From Malania oleifera (lineage: Eukaryota; Streptophyta; Magnoliopsida; Santalales; Ximeniaceae), in the NCBI RefSeq assembly GCF_029873635.1, contig NC_080428.1:68133601-68197600 (forward strand): DNA of 64,000 nt, in the 5' to 3' direction. The position numbers were made by a program, and so were the translations under genes. The notes beneath the pieces were generated by a model that was not told the origin of the DNA, made no database searches, and was given only the letters and a program-made list of their open reading frames with translations. Shown here piece by piece: positions 1 to 13,028 of the stretch; within the stretch, counting starts at the first letter, position 1; the number at the start of each line of letters is the position of its first letter.

Positions 1-68
1 GACTCGTCGACGAATCCCTACCTATAAATAGCGTGTTCTTTCATTTTAGCACGAAATTTTTTGCTTGT

Positions 69-71
<3 letters not shown>

Positions 72-127
<56 letters not shown>
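72..127. repeat. (CT)n microsatellite downstream of an LTR TATA box
   Basis: An uninterrupted run of about 28 CT units starting some 40 bases downstream of the TATA box at 23-30. The other long LTRs of this window have a shorter CT tract in the same place, so this looks like an expanded pyrimidine tract of the LTR leader. Confidence 0.95.
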
Positions 128-130
<3 letters not shown>

Positions 131-789
131 ATTTCAGCCCTACTACCTTCTCTCTTCGATTCCAGACCGGATTTAGCTTGGTTCAACAATCGGAAGCTAC
201 CACGAGACTCTGGGGAAGATTTTTTGCAATTTAGGTGGAGCAGATTTTCGATTTGAGAAGTTTGGGAAACATCCCAAAACCAGGATAAGTGAAATAATTT
301 AAGGTATTATTATTATTTTTAAGTATTTGGAGCCTAGGAAGTATCATAAGGGTGTTTTACTAAGATTTGAGGAATTTTGAATTTTTGGAATACAGGGTCT
401 CGTTTTGTTGATTTTAGGCCGAATCCCGAGGAGCAGGTAAGGGGAAATATTTTATAATAGTTTTTTGATAATTTTTAAAACGACTAATTTTGGGTATAAT
501 TTCTACATATCCAGGTATAATTTTTCTGAATTATGCTGGTATTGAAAATACTATTTATATATATGTATATTATATTGGGAAAAATCGTGTGGTTGAAACC
601 ATATTTGATAATTAAATGATTGTGAATAATGTGGAATGATGAATTATTGAGATTGCGAATATTGTTTGGCTGTGAAGTCTGCTTGGTTGAATATATTGGT
701 TAATTGTGGATACTGATGTTGTGTATACTATGGTAAAATTGTGGATGTGTTGAATGATTGGTTTGCAGTTGACTTGTGTTGTGGTTCAT

Positions 790-905
790 GTAAATTACGA
801 TATAACGTTGGTAGTGATATGAGGAGGTCGTTATATCGTACCTGATATAACCGTCATATAACGTTGGCAGTGGTATGAGGAGGTCATTTTATGGGCGTTT
901 ATATT
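790..905 (+). repeat. Short tandem repeat, period about 60 bp, inside the LTR fragment
   Basis: Two neighbouring copies contain ATATAACGTTGG, an AGTG block and ATGAGGAGGTC in the same order, at about 800-830 and 855-885. A third, weaker echo (AACAGTGGTGAGGAGGTTG) follows near 930. This is non-coding LTR sequence. Confidence 0.6.
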
Positions 906-1141
906 GGGAGGTAAACATTAACAGTGGTGAGGAGGTTGTTTACCTATTTACCATGAACGGAGTGTTTGTTTTTTACCTTTGTGGTTTGATTAGCCTGTCG
1001 ATATCTTCTAGTTGACGAGACACGTTCCCGTCAACGAGACCCTCATAAGTGCTCTTCTACGAATCCCCTGTATTTGTCGACGAGACCCTGTTTAATTTTT
1101 GAATTTTAATTATTTTTCTCTCCTTCTCCTATTATTAAATT

Positions 1142-1558
1142 ATGAAAATTATTCAGGTCTCTACATCTAGGACCCCTCAACAAAATGGTGTGGTAGAAAA
1201 AAAGAATAAGTCATTACAAGAAATGGGTAGGACCATGTTGAATGAGCATCAACTACCTAAATATTTTTGGACTGAGGCCATAAATATTATATTTTATGTC
1301 ATGAATAAAGTGTTGATTAAACTGACACTTAATAAAACCCCTTATGAATTGTGGAACAACCATAGACCGAATATTTCTTATTTTCATGTTTTTGGTTGTA
1401 AATGCTTTGTGCTTAGGGATAATGAGCATTCAGGGAAATTTGATTCTAAATCTAATGAAAGCATTTTCCTAGGTTATGCTCTTAATAGTAAAGCATATAG
1501 AGTTTTCAATAAAAGAACCTTAACTATCATTGAATCTATTCATGTTGTATTTGATTAA
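1142..1558 (+). pseudogene. Copia integrase, C-terminal half (part of the SIRE-like fossil)
   Basis: The reading shows the copia integrase signature TPQQNGVVEKKN, then FWTEAI, TPYELW and the HVFGCKCFVL and GKFDSKS...FLGY blocks that end copia integrase before the linker to RT. The upstream catalytic part is absent because an LTR piece abuts this point. Part of a broken element. Confidence 0.9.
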
Positions 1559-1924
1559 TCAAATCCGTTTTCAAAGAAAAATGATGAAGATGACATTGAC
1601 ATTAGAAAATGCTTAGACAAGCTATCTATTGAAAACAATGCAAGTGAAAATTCAAAAATAAATGATAAATCATCTGAAGATAATAACAATGAGAAGGAAA
1701 TTCAAGAGTTGCCTAGGGATTGGAAATTTATTAGAAACCATCCTATAGATTAAATCATAGGTGAACCATCCCGTGGTGTAGCCATAAGATCCTCCTTGAA
1801 AAACCTTGTGAGTCATTCTACTTTCTTGTCCCAAGAAGAACCTAAAAATATTAAAGAAGCAATAGAGGATGAGTCTTGGATGATGTCCATGTAAGAATAA
1901 CTTAATCAATATGAAAGAAGTAAA

Positions 1925-2856
1925 GTGTGGACCTTAGTTCCTAGGGCAAGTGATCATACAATTATTGGAACCAAATGGGTGTATAGAAATAAGAAAGATG
2001 AGAATGGGGTAGTAACTAGGAATAAAGTTAGACTAGTTGCTCAGGGTTATAATCAGGAAGAGGGAATTGACTTTTATGAAACCTATGCTCCTGTTGTTAG
2101 GATGGAAGCCATTCGTATGCTACTTGCTTATGCCACTTTTAAAAATTTTAAATTGTTTCAAATGGATGTTAAAAGCGCTTTTCTAAATGGCTATGTTAAT
2201 GAAGAAGTGTATGTAGAACAACCACCCGGTTTTGAAAATCATAAATGTCCAGATCATGTATACCGGCTGTCTAAATCCTTGTATGGATTGAAGCAAGTTC
2301 CTAGAACTTGGTATGAAAGGTTTAGTGGTTTTCTACTAGAAAATGGGTTTACCCATGGTAAGATTGACACTACATTTTTCATCAAATCTAAAAATGATGA
2401 TATGCTTATCGTTCAAATTTATGTTGATGATATCATTTTTGGAGCTACTAATGATGAGTTATGTAATGAGTTTTCCAAATGCATGCAAAGTGAATTTGAA
2501 ATGAGCATGATGGGTGAACTTAGTTTCTTTTTAGGGCTGCAAATTAAACAAGTTAAATATGGAACCTTCATATGCCAATCTAAATATGTCAAGGACTTGC
2601 CAAAAAATTAATATGGAAGATAGTAAAATTTTTGGTACTCCTATGAGTTCTTCCATCAAACTTGATAAAGATGAGTAAGGAATCCCTATTGATGTGAAAT
2701 TGTATCGTGGCATGATTGGGAGTCTTCTATATCTCACTACTAGTAGGCCTGATATTATATTTAGTGTGTGCATGTGTGCTAGGTTTCAAACCACTCCTAA
2801 GGAATCTCATCTATTAGCAGTTAAACAAATCCTTAGGTATCTAATTGGAACCATAG
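1925..2856 (+). pseudogene. Copia reverse transcriptase (part of the SIRE-like fossil)
   Basis: The RT core blocks are in order: [49 protein letters not shown], the catalytic YVDDIIF, and [13 protein letters not shown]. The region after the core (GSLLYL, RPDI) reaches the solo LTR inserted at 2857 and continues past it at 4746. Broken in several places. Confidence 0.92.
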
Positions 2857-4745
2857 TGTAACAACCTCCTTATAAAGATAAAATTCTCTACTATTTTAAA
2901 TTAAAATTGTTTTCTACACAGCGGAAAGCAAATAACATGAAACATAACCTTATATATATATATACATATACAATACCAGAGTGTCTAAAAATTCCACAAA
3001 TATTACATATTATGTTGTACTCTCAAGAACTGCTCTTACTAATACCAGGATTAAGAAAATTGAACCCCAAAACACTCACCCTCAGAAAGGGCAGACTAAC
3101 AGCTCCTTTATCTGCGAGCCTGCTCTGCCCGCCCAACTGGCTCACCTGAAAAATAATTCAACACTGGAATAAGCCAAAGCTCAGTAAGACGAAACATGCT
3201 ATCACTAGTGTGTGGCTATTGAGATGTAAATCTGTAAAAATTAATCCAAGTTAAGAGTAGTACAAATAACTAAAACTGGAAATGTTGATACTACATAACA
3301 TATTATAAAACCTTTAACTACATAACTTAACATGTCAAACTGTATGAAATTACTTTTCATAATAATACTACTATTTCGGAAAATCTGATAATACTATAAT
3401 ATCTGAGAATATTTCCCTAGATGGTTGTACGTTATGATTTAAATTCTTATGACAGAGTTGTGCGGCCCGAAGGCTGGATCTATCCTGGCTGGCCGACCAG
3501 GGTAAACCACTCTACTCCTCAGTCAGATCGGCCCTCCTCAACCCATATTTGATGGGGAACCTATCCACAACTAGGCACGATCGACCTTATACCACTTACT
3601 ATCTGAGTTAAGTGGTTGTACTCTGAACTGAATATTTGTATATCTGTAGTTACGGTACCGTGCTCTGCTGTCTGATCTATCAGGGTCTGATACTATATAA
3701 TACGTTTTTATATACAACTAACTGTTTTACCATGATTCTGTAATAATTGTATCTTTTTAAGATAAACTGTAAATCTACCTGTCATGATGATGTAAAACTG
3801 TAAAATCATGGTATTTTGAAAGATACTGTAAACGCATTTCATTGTCTGTATATTCTGAAAAACATATTCCTGAAAATACTGTATAAACATGTTTCTATAC
3901 TGTATTCATACTCTTATGCCACACAATAATTTAAAATATTTTAACCTTAATAATAAATTGCATAAATTTCTGCTCTGAATAATAATCAGGTAAAAACATA
4001 AACTTCATACTAAAATCATACTAGGTTTTTCCTAGCATAGCATGTTTCCCTTACCTAACTATCGAAAAGCCCCTATCGCATACTGGTCCTACACCCGCAG
4101 GGCTTCCTATTCCATACCCTGAAAACCACATTTTCCAAAATAGAATATCAATATTTCTTGGCTTACATCATTTTCTACAACTGCCAGAAGGCCAAAATTT
4201 GACTAAAAGGCCTTACCCTGATTCGGGGAAGAAATTCGACTCGATCCCACTGACGATCCGCCCCAGCAGACTTAAAGAGAACTCTGCCAGGAGCGTTGTA
4301 TTGGCCTCAGATCGTCGATCCGAAGACTGACGAGGCCGAAATCGAAGAGAGATGGAGGGAGAACAGTCCAAAAGAGAGAGATGAGAGATTTTCATCGATT
4401 TCCTGCGATTAAAATCAATTTAGGGCTATTTATACTGTGGGATTTGTTGACGAGCCACGTCACCTCATCGAAGAGTCCTGTAGAAAGTTCGTTGACGAAT
4501 CTACACCATCGTCGACGAATTTCAGACTTCCCAAAAATCCTCTCTCGGTATCTTTTCGTCTACGAGGTCCTAAAAAATCCTCGTCGATGAAACCCCTGTG
4601 TTCGTTGACGAGTGCTTGGAAAATTTCTGGGATTATTATATCCAAAATGTAATGTTGTCGATGAAGTCGACTGCCTCCTTCTGTTACTATTTCCATTTCT
4701 CTCCCTCTTTATTATTTAAATAACATTATTCTTCGGGTCGTTACA
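2857..4745 (-). mobile_element. Solo LTR (1889 bp), gypsy-type long-LTR family
   Basis: The ends are TGTAACAACC and GGGTCGTTACA. A perfect 5-bp target-site duplication, CATAG, lies at 2852-2856 and 4746-4750. There is no internal domain, so this is a solo LTR left by LTR-LTR recombination. Read on the minus strand it has a CGTCGACGA array (about 4440-4670), TATA box (4427-4434), GA/CT tract (4371-4390), GTAAG donor-like site (4212-4216) and an acceptor-like block (3146-3188). It interrupts the copia pol. Confidence 0.93.
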
Positions 4746-5280
4746 CATAGAGTTAGGCTTATAGTACTTAGGCTTATAGTCCCCTAAGCATACTACTTTT
4801 GAGATTGTGAGTTATACTGATGCTGACTTTGCTAGTAGTAAGGTTGATAGGAAGAGTACTAGCGGCACTTGTCACTATTTAAGACAATCTCTCATTTCTT
4901 GGTTCTCCAAGAAACAAAATTCAGTTTCCCTATCTACAGCCGAAGCAAAATGCATCACGAATGGAAGTTGTTATGCTCAAACTCTTTGTATGAAACAACA
5001 ACTTATGGATTTTGGGTTGCACTACGATATTGTACCGATTAAATGTGATAATACTAGTGAAATCAACATTTCGAGGAATCCTATCTCACTTTCACGAACT
5101 AAACACATTGAGATTAGATATCATTTCTTTCATGATCATATGCAGAAAGGGGATATGGCACTTGAGTTCGTATGCACAAATGAACAATGGGCTGACATTT
5201 TCACTAAACCACTTCCAGAAGATAGGTTCATAAAAATTAGACGTGAACTAGGTCTCATGTATAGTAGAGATGCTTCCTAG
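4746..5280 (+). pseudogene. Copia RNase H domain (part of the SIRE-like fossil)
   Basis: From about 4807 the reading gives SYTDADFASSKVDRKSTSGT, SWFSKKQNSVSLSTAEAK, IKCDNTS, SRTKHIEIRYHF and ADIFTKPLPEDRF, the usual end of copia pol in the SIRE/Opie lineage. It ends at a stop at 5278-5280. Confidence 0.92.
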
Positions 5281-5767
5281 ATATTTCATAGTTTGCATAA
5301 ACTTAGGGGGAGCTTTCTAATAATTTCAAAGTCTAACAATTATTATAACAATTGATTGGTATCTTTCATTGGCTTGGACTTTATGGAAATGGCTATGTTT
5401 TATCTACTGCATGATGATGATTGTATTTATGTTTTATGTATTGATCATACTGGAACTGCTTAAGTTGAGTAGTTGTGGATAAACTGTTAGATATTAAAAA
5501 CTCAAAACAGGTAATTTTTATACAGGATTTTTTTGGTAAATGTCATATTTTCAAACGGGATGCTGCCGAAATTTTTAAAATTCCCAAACTTATCTTGTAT
5601 ACTAATGATTTATACCCATTGCATAAGACTATCACTTTCATAGCCTTTTTTTCTGTTGCCAAAAAGGGGAGATGGATAAGAGGCAAAAATTGGGTTGACT
5701 TGAAAATTGGGTTGAATTAAACTTAAATGAAAAATTATTTAAAGTTTTACATTATGCATATTGTTAG
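5281..5767 (+). other. Copia 3' untranslated region before the PPT
   Basis: This follows the RNase H stop. It contains a purine-rich GGGGGAG block at about 5307-5313 and an AAAAAGGGGAGATG block near 5661-5674, both typical of the stretch between pol and the LTR in this lineage. A short open frame at 5475-5720 matches no domain I recognise and is not called as a gene. The next solo LTR starts at 5768. Confidence 0.6.
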
Positions 5768-7244
5768 TGTGACGACCTGCTTAATTTTCACATTTTTTTT
5801 ATAATAAAATCAATATCATAAATCTCAGAAGATCATAATCTACCTGGACTCGTGGGTACTAGGGATACATTAGAACACATAACGGAAGCCTAAGCAGCAG
5901 GAAACATATAATCACAATATTATAAATACGAAAACATCCATTACATTACCATAAGTACTAGAGTTACTATAACCACTGTATTTCAGTATATACATCCCAA
6001 AAACAAGATCTAGGGACATTTCCCACAAATCCAACTGTCCCTACTAACACTTACCCTTCAAAGAGGGCAGACAAACAACTCCAAATTAGCGGGCCTTTTC
6101 CCGCTCTCCTATCTGGGGCTCCTGAAAAGTTTATAAAATTTTGGGGTGAGACACCTCTCAGTAAGGGAAATAAACTAATACTAGTATGTGACAACATGAG
6201 TATTCTGTGTTATACATATACCATACAGAACATATTCAGTAACTGTTTTGTCAAATCTGGGAAAGCATATATATCATCAAAACATGGCAGAACATACTAC
6301 ATTTTCATAATCATATTTCATCTAATATAATAATAATACAAAAACATTCCTGGTAGGTTAGCTGATTGTTGTCATGTATTACCCCCACATGACTGGGTTA
6401 TGTGACCCGAAGGTGGGACTTGACAATGGTTGGCTGACCACTATCAAGTCAAAAGTACAATCTGTAAGTCTAATGGGTCTGCCTGACCTGGTCCATACAC
6501 CAGGGGCGCTCACACATTTCTTAAAAACCACATCGACCATCCAATCTCACACCACTCTGTACAGCGGCATTAACATAAATATCGTGATCACGAAAACCAT
6601 GGACACATAGCAACGGTACCGTGCAAGTGCTAGCTTAGACCAAGCCAACCAGGTTCTGATATCATATAACATATACTGAAACTGTGATACATGGATATTT
6701 CATATCATTAATTATCAAATCAATCATATCATTTTGCATATATACGTATATCATGAAAATCATTGGCCCGTACGCCGATATTTCACATTTTACTATAGCT
6801 CGGCCTGTACGCTGACAAATCATACACATAGCTCGGCTCGTATGCCAAAAAATATATTAAAATCTCGGGCCAAACGCTAGTTTTCCATTATAAAAATCCG
6901 TATCGTTAACACATTTCCAGAAAACAATATTTTATAACAATTTCTACTCATGCCACATTAACAGGTTTTTCGCATATTCAACATATCATCATTTTCAACA
7001 GTATTTTCCCAAATATAAATCATATATAAATATATTTATTTTCCCGAAATCAAATGCTATAACAATATACATATTTTTTATAAAATGCTAGCTTAATTAT
7101 CTGTAACGACCTAGAAAATACTGATATTTAAATATTAAAAAGAGAGGAAAAAAATGGAACAGGAATAGAAGGACGCGGTAGACTTCTTCGACGACATCGC
7201 ATTTTGGAGATAATAACGATAATAATAATAATTTCAAGGATTTT

Positions 7245-7440
7245 CTAGAATTCGTCGATAAATACAGGGCTTCGTCGACGAGTACAGTCAACGAGTACAT
7301 AAGGAAATTCGTCGACGAATACAGGGCTTCGTCGACAAGTACATAAGGAAATTCGTCGACGAATATAAGGCCTCGTCGACGAGAAAGTACCGAAAGGGGT
7401 TATGGGGCAGCCTGAATTTCGTCGACGAGATGATGTGTCT
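7245..7440 (+). promoter_or_regulatory. CGTCGACGA palindrome array upstream of an LTR TATA box
   Basis: The best preserved of the arrays. The palindrome core GTCGAC flanked by TCG/CGA recurs every 20-45 bases, for example at 7273-7281 and 7310-7318, and stops about 20 bases before the TATA box. Each copy holds three CpGs in otherwise AT-rich sequence. The position suggests a U3 enhancer; this is inference. Confidence 0.6.
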
Positions 7441-8079
7441 CGATGACGAAGACTGCAGTATAAAAGTGGGAAAACTCAGATTTTTATCATTTTTCCGCAC
7501 CTCTCTCTCTCCTCTCTCTCTCTCTCACTTCTCTCTTCGTTTCTGGCCTGTTTCTCGCCGGATCGAAGATCTGAGGCTACCACGACGCTCTTGGCAAGAT
7601 TCTCTGCAAGTCTGCCGGAGCTAATCGCTGGAAAAGTTGGGTTAGATTTCGTCTCAATCTCAAGGTAAGGTATTTACTCAATATTTGCCTATCCCTTAGT
7701 TATGAGAAATATTGTAGGTAAGAAAATACTGATATTTTGTTCTAGGGGATTGTTTTTTTAGGATATTGACCTAGGAACCCTGCGGGCATAGAGCCAGAAT
7801 TTTATAGGGGCTTTTCAAAGTTAAGGTAAGGGAAATATGCTATGCTAGGAATTTTCATAATGCTATCAGAGACTTCATATATACATATTTATACCAGTGT
7901 ATTATACAGTATTTATAGAATATGAGTTTAAATTCATGTGTGGCCTGAGTAGATTTTTATGTAATGAAGAAATGTATACAGCTTTCATGATGAATCATAC
8001 TATACTAGATATACAGATATATATATATTCACAGAGAAATGTACCTGCATATACAGCCTTTATATGAATAGTTTCATGA

Positions 8080-8111
8080 AACAGATATATATATATATAT
8101 ATATATATATA
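8080..8111. repeat. (AT)n microsatellite
   Basis: An alternating AT run inside the nested solo LTR. Confidence 0.9.
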
Positions 8112-9218
8112 CGTGTACAGGTATACAATTTTGTTCAGATCAATATTTATATCACAGCTTTATACAAAACAATATATACAAAGTTATAGTATGTCATGTT
8201 TCTTGTTACCATAACATACAGAGTATATAGACAGAGTGTATAGACAAACATACAAGGGTAGCATCAAGATGATACCGATATAGTATACAGAGATTACAGT
8301 ATTACAGTACGAAAATATAGCATTATGGTAACTTTGGAAACATGGCGAAAACAGTAAAGGAGTATATATGTATATATGTATATAGTATCAGAACCCTGTG
8401 GAAAGATTACAGACAGATACAGTACAGATACAGTTTACAGAGCACGGTACCTTTGCTATATACAAATAGAGTGCAACAACATATCTCAGATGGTGTGTGG
8501 GTACCGTCTAACTGTGCTCGGAGAGGATGCAGCTCCCCAGTACGTTGGGTAGAGGGGGCCGGTTGGATGAGGTAGCAGCCAGTCTCGCGCCTAGGAGAGG
8601 ATGCAGTTTGGCTGGGCTGAGGTAGTGTAAAGTATATTGACTCATCTGGAGGGCCGATCAGATGAAGTCCCGCCTACGGGCCACACAACCCTATCATGAG
8701 GGGTCAAATCATGACGCACAGAGTCCCAGGGATAAAGTATAGATATGTAAATGTATACAGTTTTATAGTATATGATGAGTATAGTATGATATTATCAGTA
8801 TGAAAAGTAGAAAATACAGACAATACAGTATATCTTAAATTGTGAAAGGAAAATATGCTTTGCGGATGTTTTATTGCATTACAGTTCAGTACTATTTTTT
8901 TAAGTATTCTTAACTTAGTTGTCACACACTAGTAATAGCATATTTCCACTTACTGAGCGTCAACTCGCCCCATTACTTTACCATTTTTCAGGTGAGCCGG
9001 CTAGGCAAGCAGATCAGGCTCGCGGATAGAAAGTTGTTTGATCACCTTAGTTATAGGGTGAGTTTTTGTCAGAGCTGAGTATTTTTGAGTAAATGATGCT
9101 GGAAGGGTATTTTTGTGTGACTATGGTCTGTATATATATGTATATATAGAATTCTGGTATTGCATAGTAAATATGTAAATGGTTGCATGATATGTGTTTC
9201 CGCTGCTTAGGTATAGAT

Positions 9219-9220
9219 AT

Positions 9221-9263
<43 letters not shown>
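9219..9263. repeat. (AT)n microsatellite
   Basis: An alternating AT run of about 22 units, close to the right end of the nested solo LTR. Confidence 0.95.
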
Positions 9264-9265
<2 letters not shown>

Positions 9266-10464
9266 GGTATGAATTTTGAGGTCGTTACATTATCCCCTTA
9301 CCTGATTCCTGAAAAACCCATAGGAAAATCTGTCCCGCACCCGCAGGATTCCCAACTCAACACCCTGGAAATAATATTTCCCAGAACTAAAGTTCAGTAT
9401 TTCCAAGCGTATAACATTTTCTACAACTGCCAAAAATCCAAATATTGTGTAGAAAGTCTTACCCTGGATTTGGGATGATTTCCACTTCAGCCCCACTGAT
9501 AATCCGCTCCGGTAGACTTGTAGAGAACTTTCCTAGGAGCGTCATGTTGGCTTCAGATCGTCGAATCAGTGAAAATCTAGCCCGAAATCGAAGAGAGAAT
9601 GAGGAGAAACCGTATGGGGAGAGAGAGGAAAGTTCTGCGTAGGAAAAATGACTGAAAATCACTTTTAATCCCTATTTATACTGCAGGATTCGTCGACGAG
9701 CCACGTCATCTCGTCGACGAGTCCTTTAATAATTTCATCGATGAAACCCACTCCTCGTCGACAAAATTCAGACTGCTCAAAACCTCTCTCAATATCTTCT
9801 TGTCGACGAATCCTAACCTCGTCGACGAGCTCCTATTGTACCCTCGTCGGCAAGTCCCCTGTATTCATTGACGAGGAGCTGAAAAATTCTCAGGATTATC
9901 CTTTCCAAAATGCAATGTCGTCAACGAACACAAAGCGTTCGTCGACAAAGTCGACTGCCTCCTTCTATTTCTAGTTTCCATTTCCCTTTCTTTTTATTAT
10001 TTAAATACCATTATTCTTCGGGTCGTTACAGTTAGGGGGAGCCTTCTAAGGCTATATCCATTTTTTGCACGATGTATTTGTCATCATCAAAAAGAGGGAG
10101 AATGTTGACCTTATTGGTCACACCCGGTTTTGATAATAACAAATACTCAAGTATTTGATGGCTTTCAAGTGTATGTGCAGGTTCATTTTAGCAAATCAAG
10201 TAATGGCACATGAAAGCAACGCATGAAGATATTGAAGATTAGTTTCATGTTGTAAATTCATTTTATGTAATATGGATCTGTAATAGTAAGTAGGATATAA
10301 GGTCTATAATAATTACATGTATGTCATGCATATAGGATATACTGTAAGCTCAGTAAGACCCTAATAAGACCTTAGGTCCCAACACTCATGCACAAATATC
10401 ATTCATAATCAGGTGTGTGAAAAGGAATTGAATTGAACATAAAAAGCATAAAATGAGTGAGGTC

Positions 10465-10765
10465 GGGCTACCGAACCCGAGGAGTACAAAACTCCTTGGG
10501 CGCCCAAACTACTGGAAAGTCAGCAATTTGACTTGAGTTCATGCTACCGAACCAAGAATGAACGCATCGCCCTCAGGCAACCGAACCCTTAGAAAGGGAC
10601 TTCTCACCAATTCAGGCTACCGAACCTCTTAGTTCAAATCAGGCCTTAGGCGACCGAATTGGTTTGTTCGGTTAACGGAACATTATTTAGGGCACCCAAA
10701 CAGTTTAAAATAATTTTTCAGCTGAGTTTGTTCGGGCAACCAAACTAAAGTTCAGCCACCCGAAT
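10465..10765 (+). promoter_or_regulatory. Array of GGCTACCGAACC-like motifs upstream of the copia LTR TATA box
   Basis: Copies include GGGCTACCGAACCC, ATGCTACCGAACC, AGGCAACCGAACCC, AGGCTACCGAACC, AGGCGACCGAATT, GGGCACCCAAAC, GGGCAACCAAAC and GCCACCCGAATC, spaced about 25-50 bases apart. The array ends some 130 bases before the TATA box. The role is inferred from position only. Confidence 0.5.
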
Positions 10766-12701
10766 CTTCTCGGGTTACTTAAGTTTTTACCGAGGTTAAA
10801 AAGCTTAAAGCAGGGTTAATTTTTCTAAAATAGTTTAAACCTTTTCTAATAATACCATATAGGTCCTAAACGGTTATATTTTTGTCTTGGTCTATAAATA
10901 TGAGTTCATTTGTGTGGATTAAAGAGAGATTAGCAAAAATCATTAAGTGCAAAATCCTCTCTACTTCCAAAAGCTCATATTGCCTAAATACTCTCAAAAT
11001 TCATTGCCTTGATACATCCTGATATTGTGAGAGCTTATTGAGTGTGCTTGTGATTACTAGATATTACTAATACTCCCACTATTCTTGTTTGATTGTTTGA
11101 GTTATTCTTGGAGAGTTTTAATTAAGTTTATCCCATAGATTTCACTATTATAAATCTTGTGTTGGGATAAACTAACAAGTTTTAGGATATTTGCATTGTC
11201 ATTGCAAGTGTCATATAGCTTTGTTTTTGTTATACAAAAATATTTCCTACAAGCTAAAATATTTTCAAACTACTCTTTTGCATTTTTCATTGAAGGAAAT
11301 TTTTGAATTAGTTTGAGTATTTGATTTGCATCTTTAAAACCTTAATTTGTTATTGAGATTTAATATAACTTGTTTCAAAGATATAGCTTGTTTAGAACAC
11401 TCTTGAACATTCTGGTGATAATATCTTGTTGACGGATGTGTACCTTTTATACTAATGATGTGCTTGTGATTGATTACGTTTGGTACACATCTGCTTTACT
11501 AAGAAGCATAATCATTGTACCTTGTCATATTGTGAAAATACTGTTGTATTCCAGGCATGGCCTGAGGGGGCGATCATCCAGTTCGGTAAGGATTGTCTGT
11601 AAAGGTTGAGGTCAGTTCTGTGCTAATTGATATGATTATTTATATAATGCCCCAAAAATAATTATTACGGAAGGATGTAGTGGATCTTAAAAAAAATAAA
11701 AAATAAAACAAAAATAAAATAAATAAATTTAATTAATTTAATTAAATAAATAATTTAAATAATAATTATTAATTAAATAATATAATATAATATATTAATA
11801 TTATAATATATAACATATATAACCTAACCTTCCTAAAGCAGAGACTTCAGGAAGGAACTGAGCTTTTTGTTTTTAAAGAAGAAGCAGAGCGTCCCTCTGA
11901 GCTTTGTCTCTCTCTCCTCGTTCTCTCTCCCTCTCTCCTCAATTCCGTGACGGATTTTCGCCCAATCGAAAATCAAAAGATACTGTTGGGTTTTATTTTC
12001 CGCTGTCGTCATTTCTACTAGAGTGGATTGGTGGTAGGAGCAGCGTAGGCGTATCTCCTGAGGTAAGCCAAATCTCATCGTTTACCTCAATTTCTTGCAA
12101 ATTATAAGCTCAATTGACGATCGGACACCATCAAGAGAATTTAAGGATGATTCTCTACAAGTCTAGCGGAACGAAATTCTCGTGGGATCGTTGTAGGTAT
12201 AACCCCAAATTTGGGATAAGGGGCTTATTAAGGGGCTTATTATCATTTAATTGGTGTTAATTTAGAAATGTTAGAATATTAAGCATCTGAGGTTGAAGTA
12301 GAATTTTCGAAATTTAGGGCCCGGATGAGTACCGCGGGTGTAATTTTAGGACCCGCAGACATAATTCAGAAAATTAAGTGGAGGTGTCAAATATTAGTTT
12401 AAATATTAATTTGGGGTGTATGGAGCCTAGGAAAGGTTAGATGAGTATTATTTTAAGAAATGAGTTAATTAATCTGGGGAAAATGTAAATTTTAGGATTT
12501 GAGTTTTGGGAGCCAAGGACGTAGGATCTAGGTGTTAACAAGACTCTCAGTAAGTCAGGTAAGGGGAATAAATTATAACAGTATTTTTAGAATTACTGTT
12601 TGAATTAATATGTGAAAATGAGCATACGGTATTTTGTCTGAAAATTATTATGATATAAATATCAGATAAATTGTGTGGCATTTGAGTCATATTAAATAGA
12701 G

Positions 12702-12911
12702 AAACCTAAAATCACAGACATAACCTTACAATAAGTCCGACCACTATCCAAATATCCAATCAAAATTAAGATCAAATCCTTACCTCGATTTTTGGGAAAA
12801 CCCGAAAATCCTCAAAGTAACGATCTGATCCGCTAAAGTTGTAAAACTTCTTCTTCTGATCCCCGTAGGAACTTTCGTTTTTAGAAACGGACGACGAATA
12901 GTGAAAGATAT

Positions 12912-12952
<41 letters not shown>

Positions 12953-12961
12953 CGTTGATTT

Positions 12962-13028
<67 letters not shown>

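Larger units (their letters stand above)
1..1141 (+). mobile_element. LTR fragment of a gypsy-type long-LTR family, left end outside the window
   Basis: The piece begins inside a CGTCGACGA motif. A TATA box follows at 23-30, then a long CT tract, then a leader resembling those of the solo LTRs further right, with GGTAAGG-type sites near 435. From about 1000 to 1141 there are more GTCGACGAG motifs and a CT-rich stretch in the opposite orientation, so the right end looks like a small inverted LTR piece. It abuts copia integrase sequence near 1142. No coding capacity. A fossil fragment. Confidence 0.6.
7102..9289 (+). mobile_element. Solo LTR (2188 bp) nested in another solo LTR
   Basis: The ends are TGTAACGACC and GAGGTCGTTACA, with a perfect TTATC target-site duplication (7097-7101 and 9290-9294). 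In order it shows a CGTCGACGA array (about 7245-7440, at least six exact or near-exact copies), TATAAAAG (7459-7466), a CT tract (7500-7537), a CAAGGTAAGG donor-like site (7661-7670) and an acceptor-like block (8949-8991). It is younger than the LTR it interrupts. Confidence 0.95.
5768..10030 (-). mobile_element. Solo LTR (about 2.07 kb without its insertion), gypsy-type family
   Basis: The ends are TGTGACGACC and GGGTCGTTACA, flanked by a perfect GTTAG target-site duplication (5763-5767 and 10031-10035). A second LTR (7102-9289) is nested in it. On the minus strand it carries a CGTCGACGA array (about 9688-9960), TATA box (9673-9680), GTAAG donor-like site (9458-9462) and an acceptor-like block (6122-6165). 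It sits between the copia pol and the copia 3' LTR. Confidence 0.93.

Noticed and set aside
5475-5720. Envelope-like gene downstream of copia pol
   Set aside because: Only 81 residues, with no signal peptide, membrane segment or known similarity; the region is ordinary 3' untranslated sequence of the element.
7245-7440. CRISPR-like repeat array
   Set aside because: The repeats are 9-10 bases with irregular, non-unique spacing in a plant LTR. There is no CRISPR in nuclear plant DNA.
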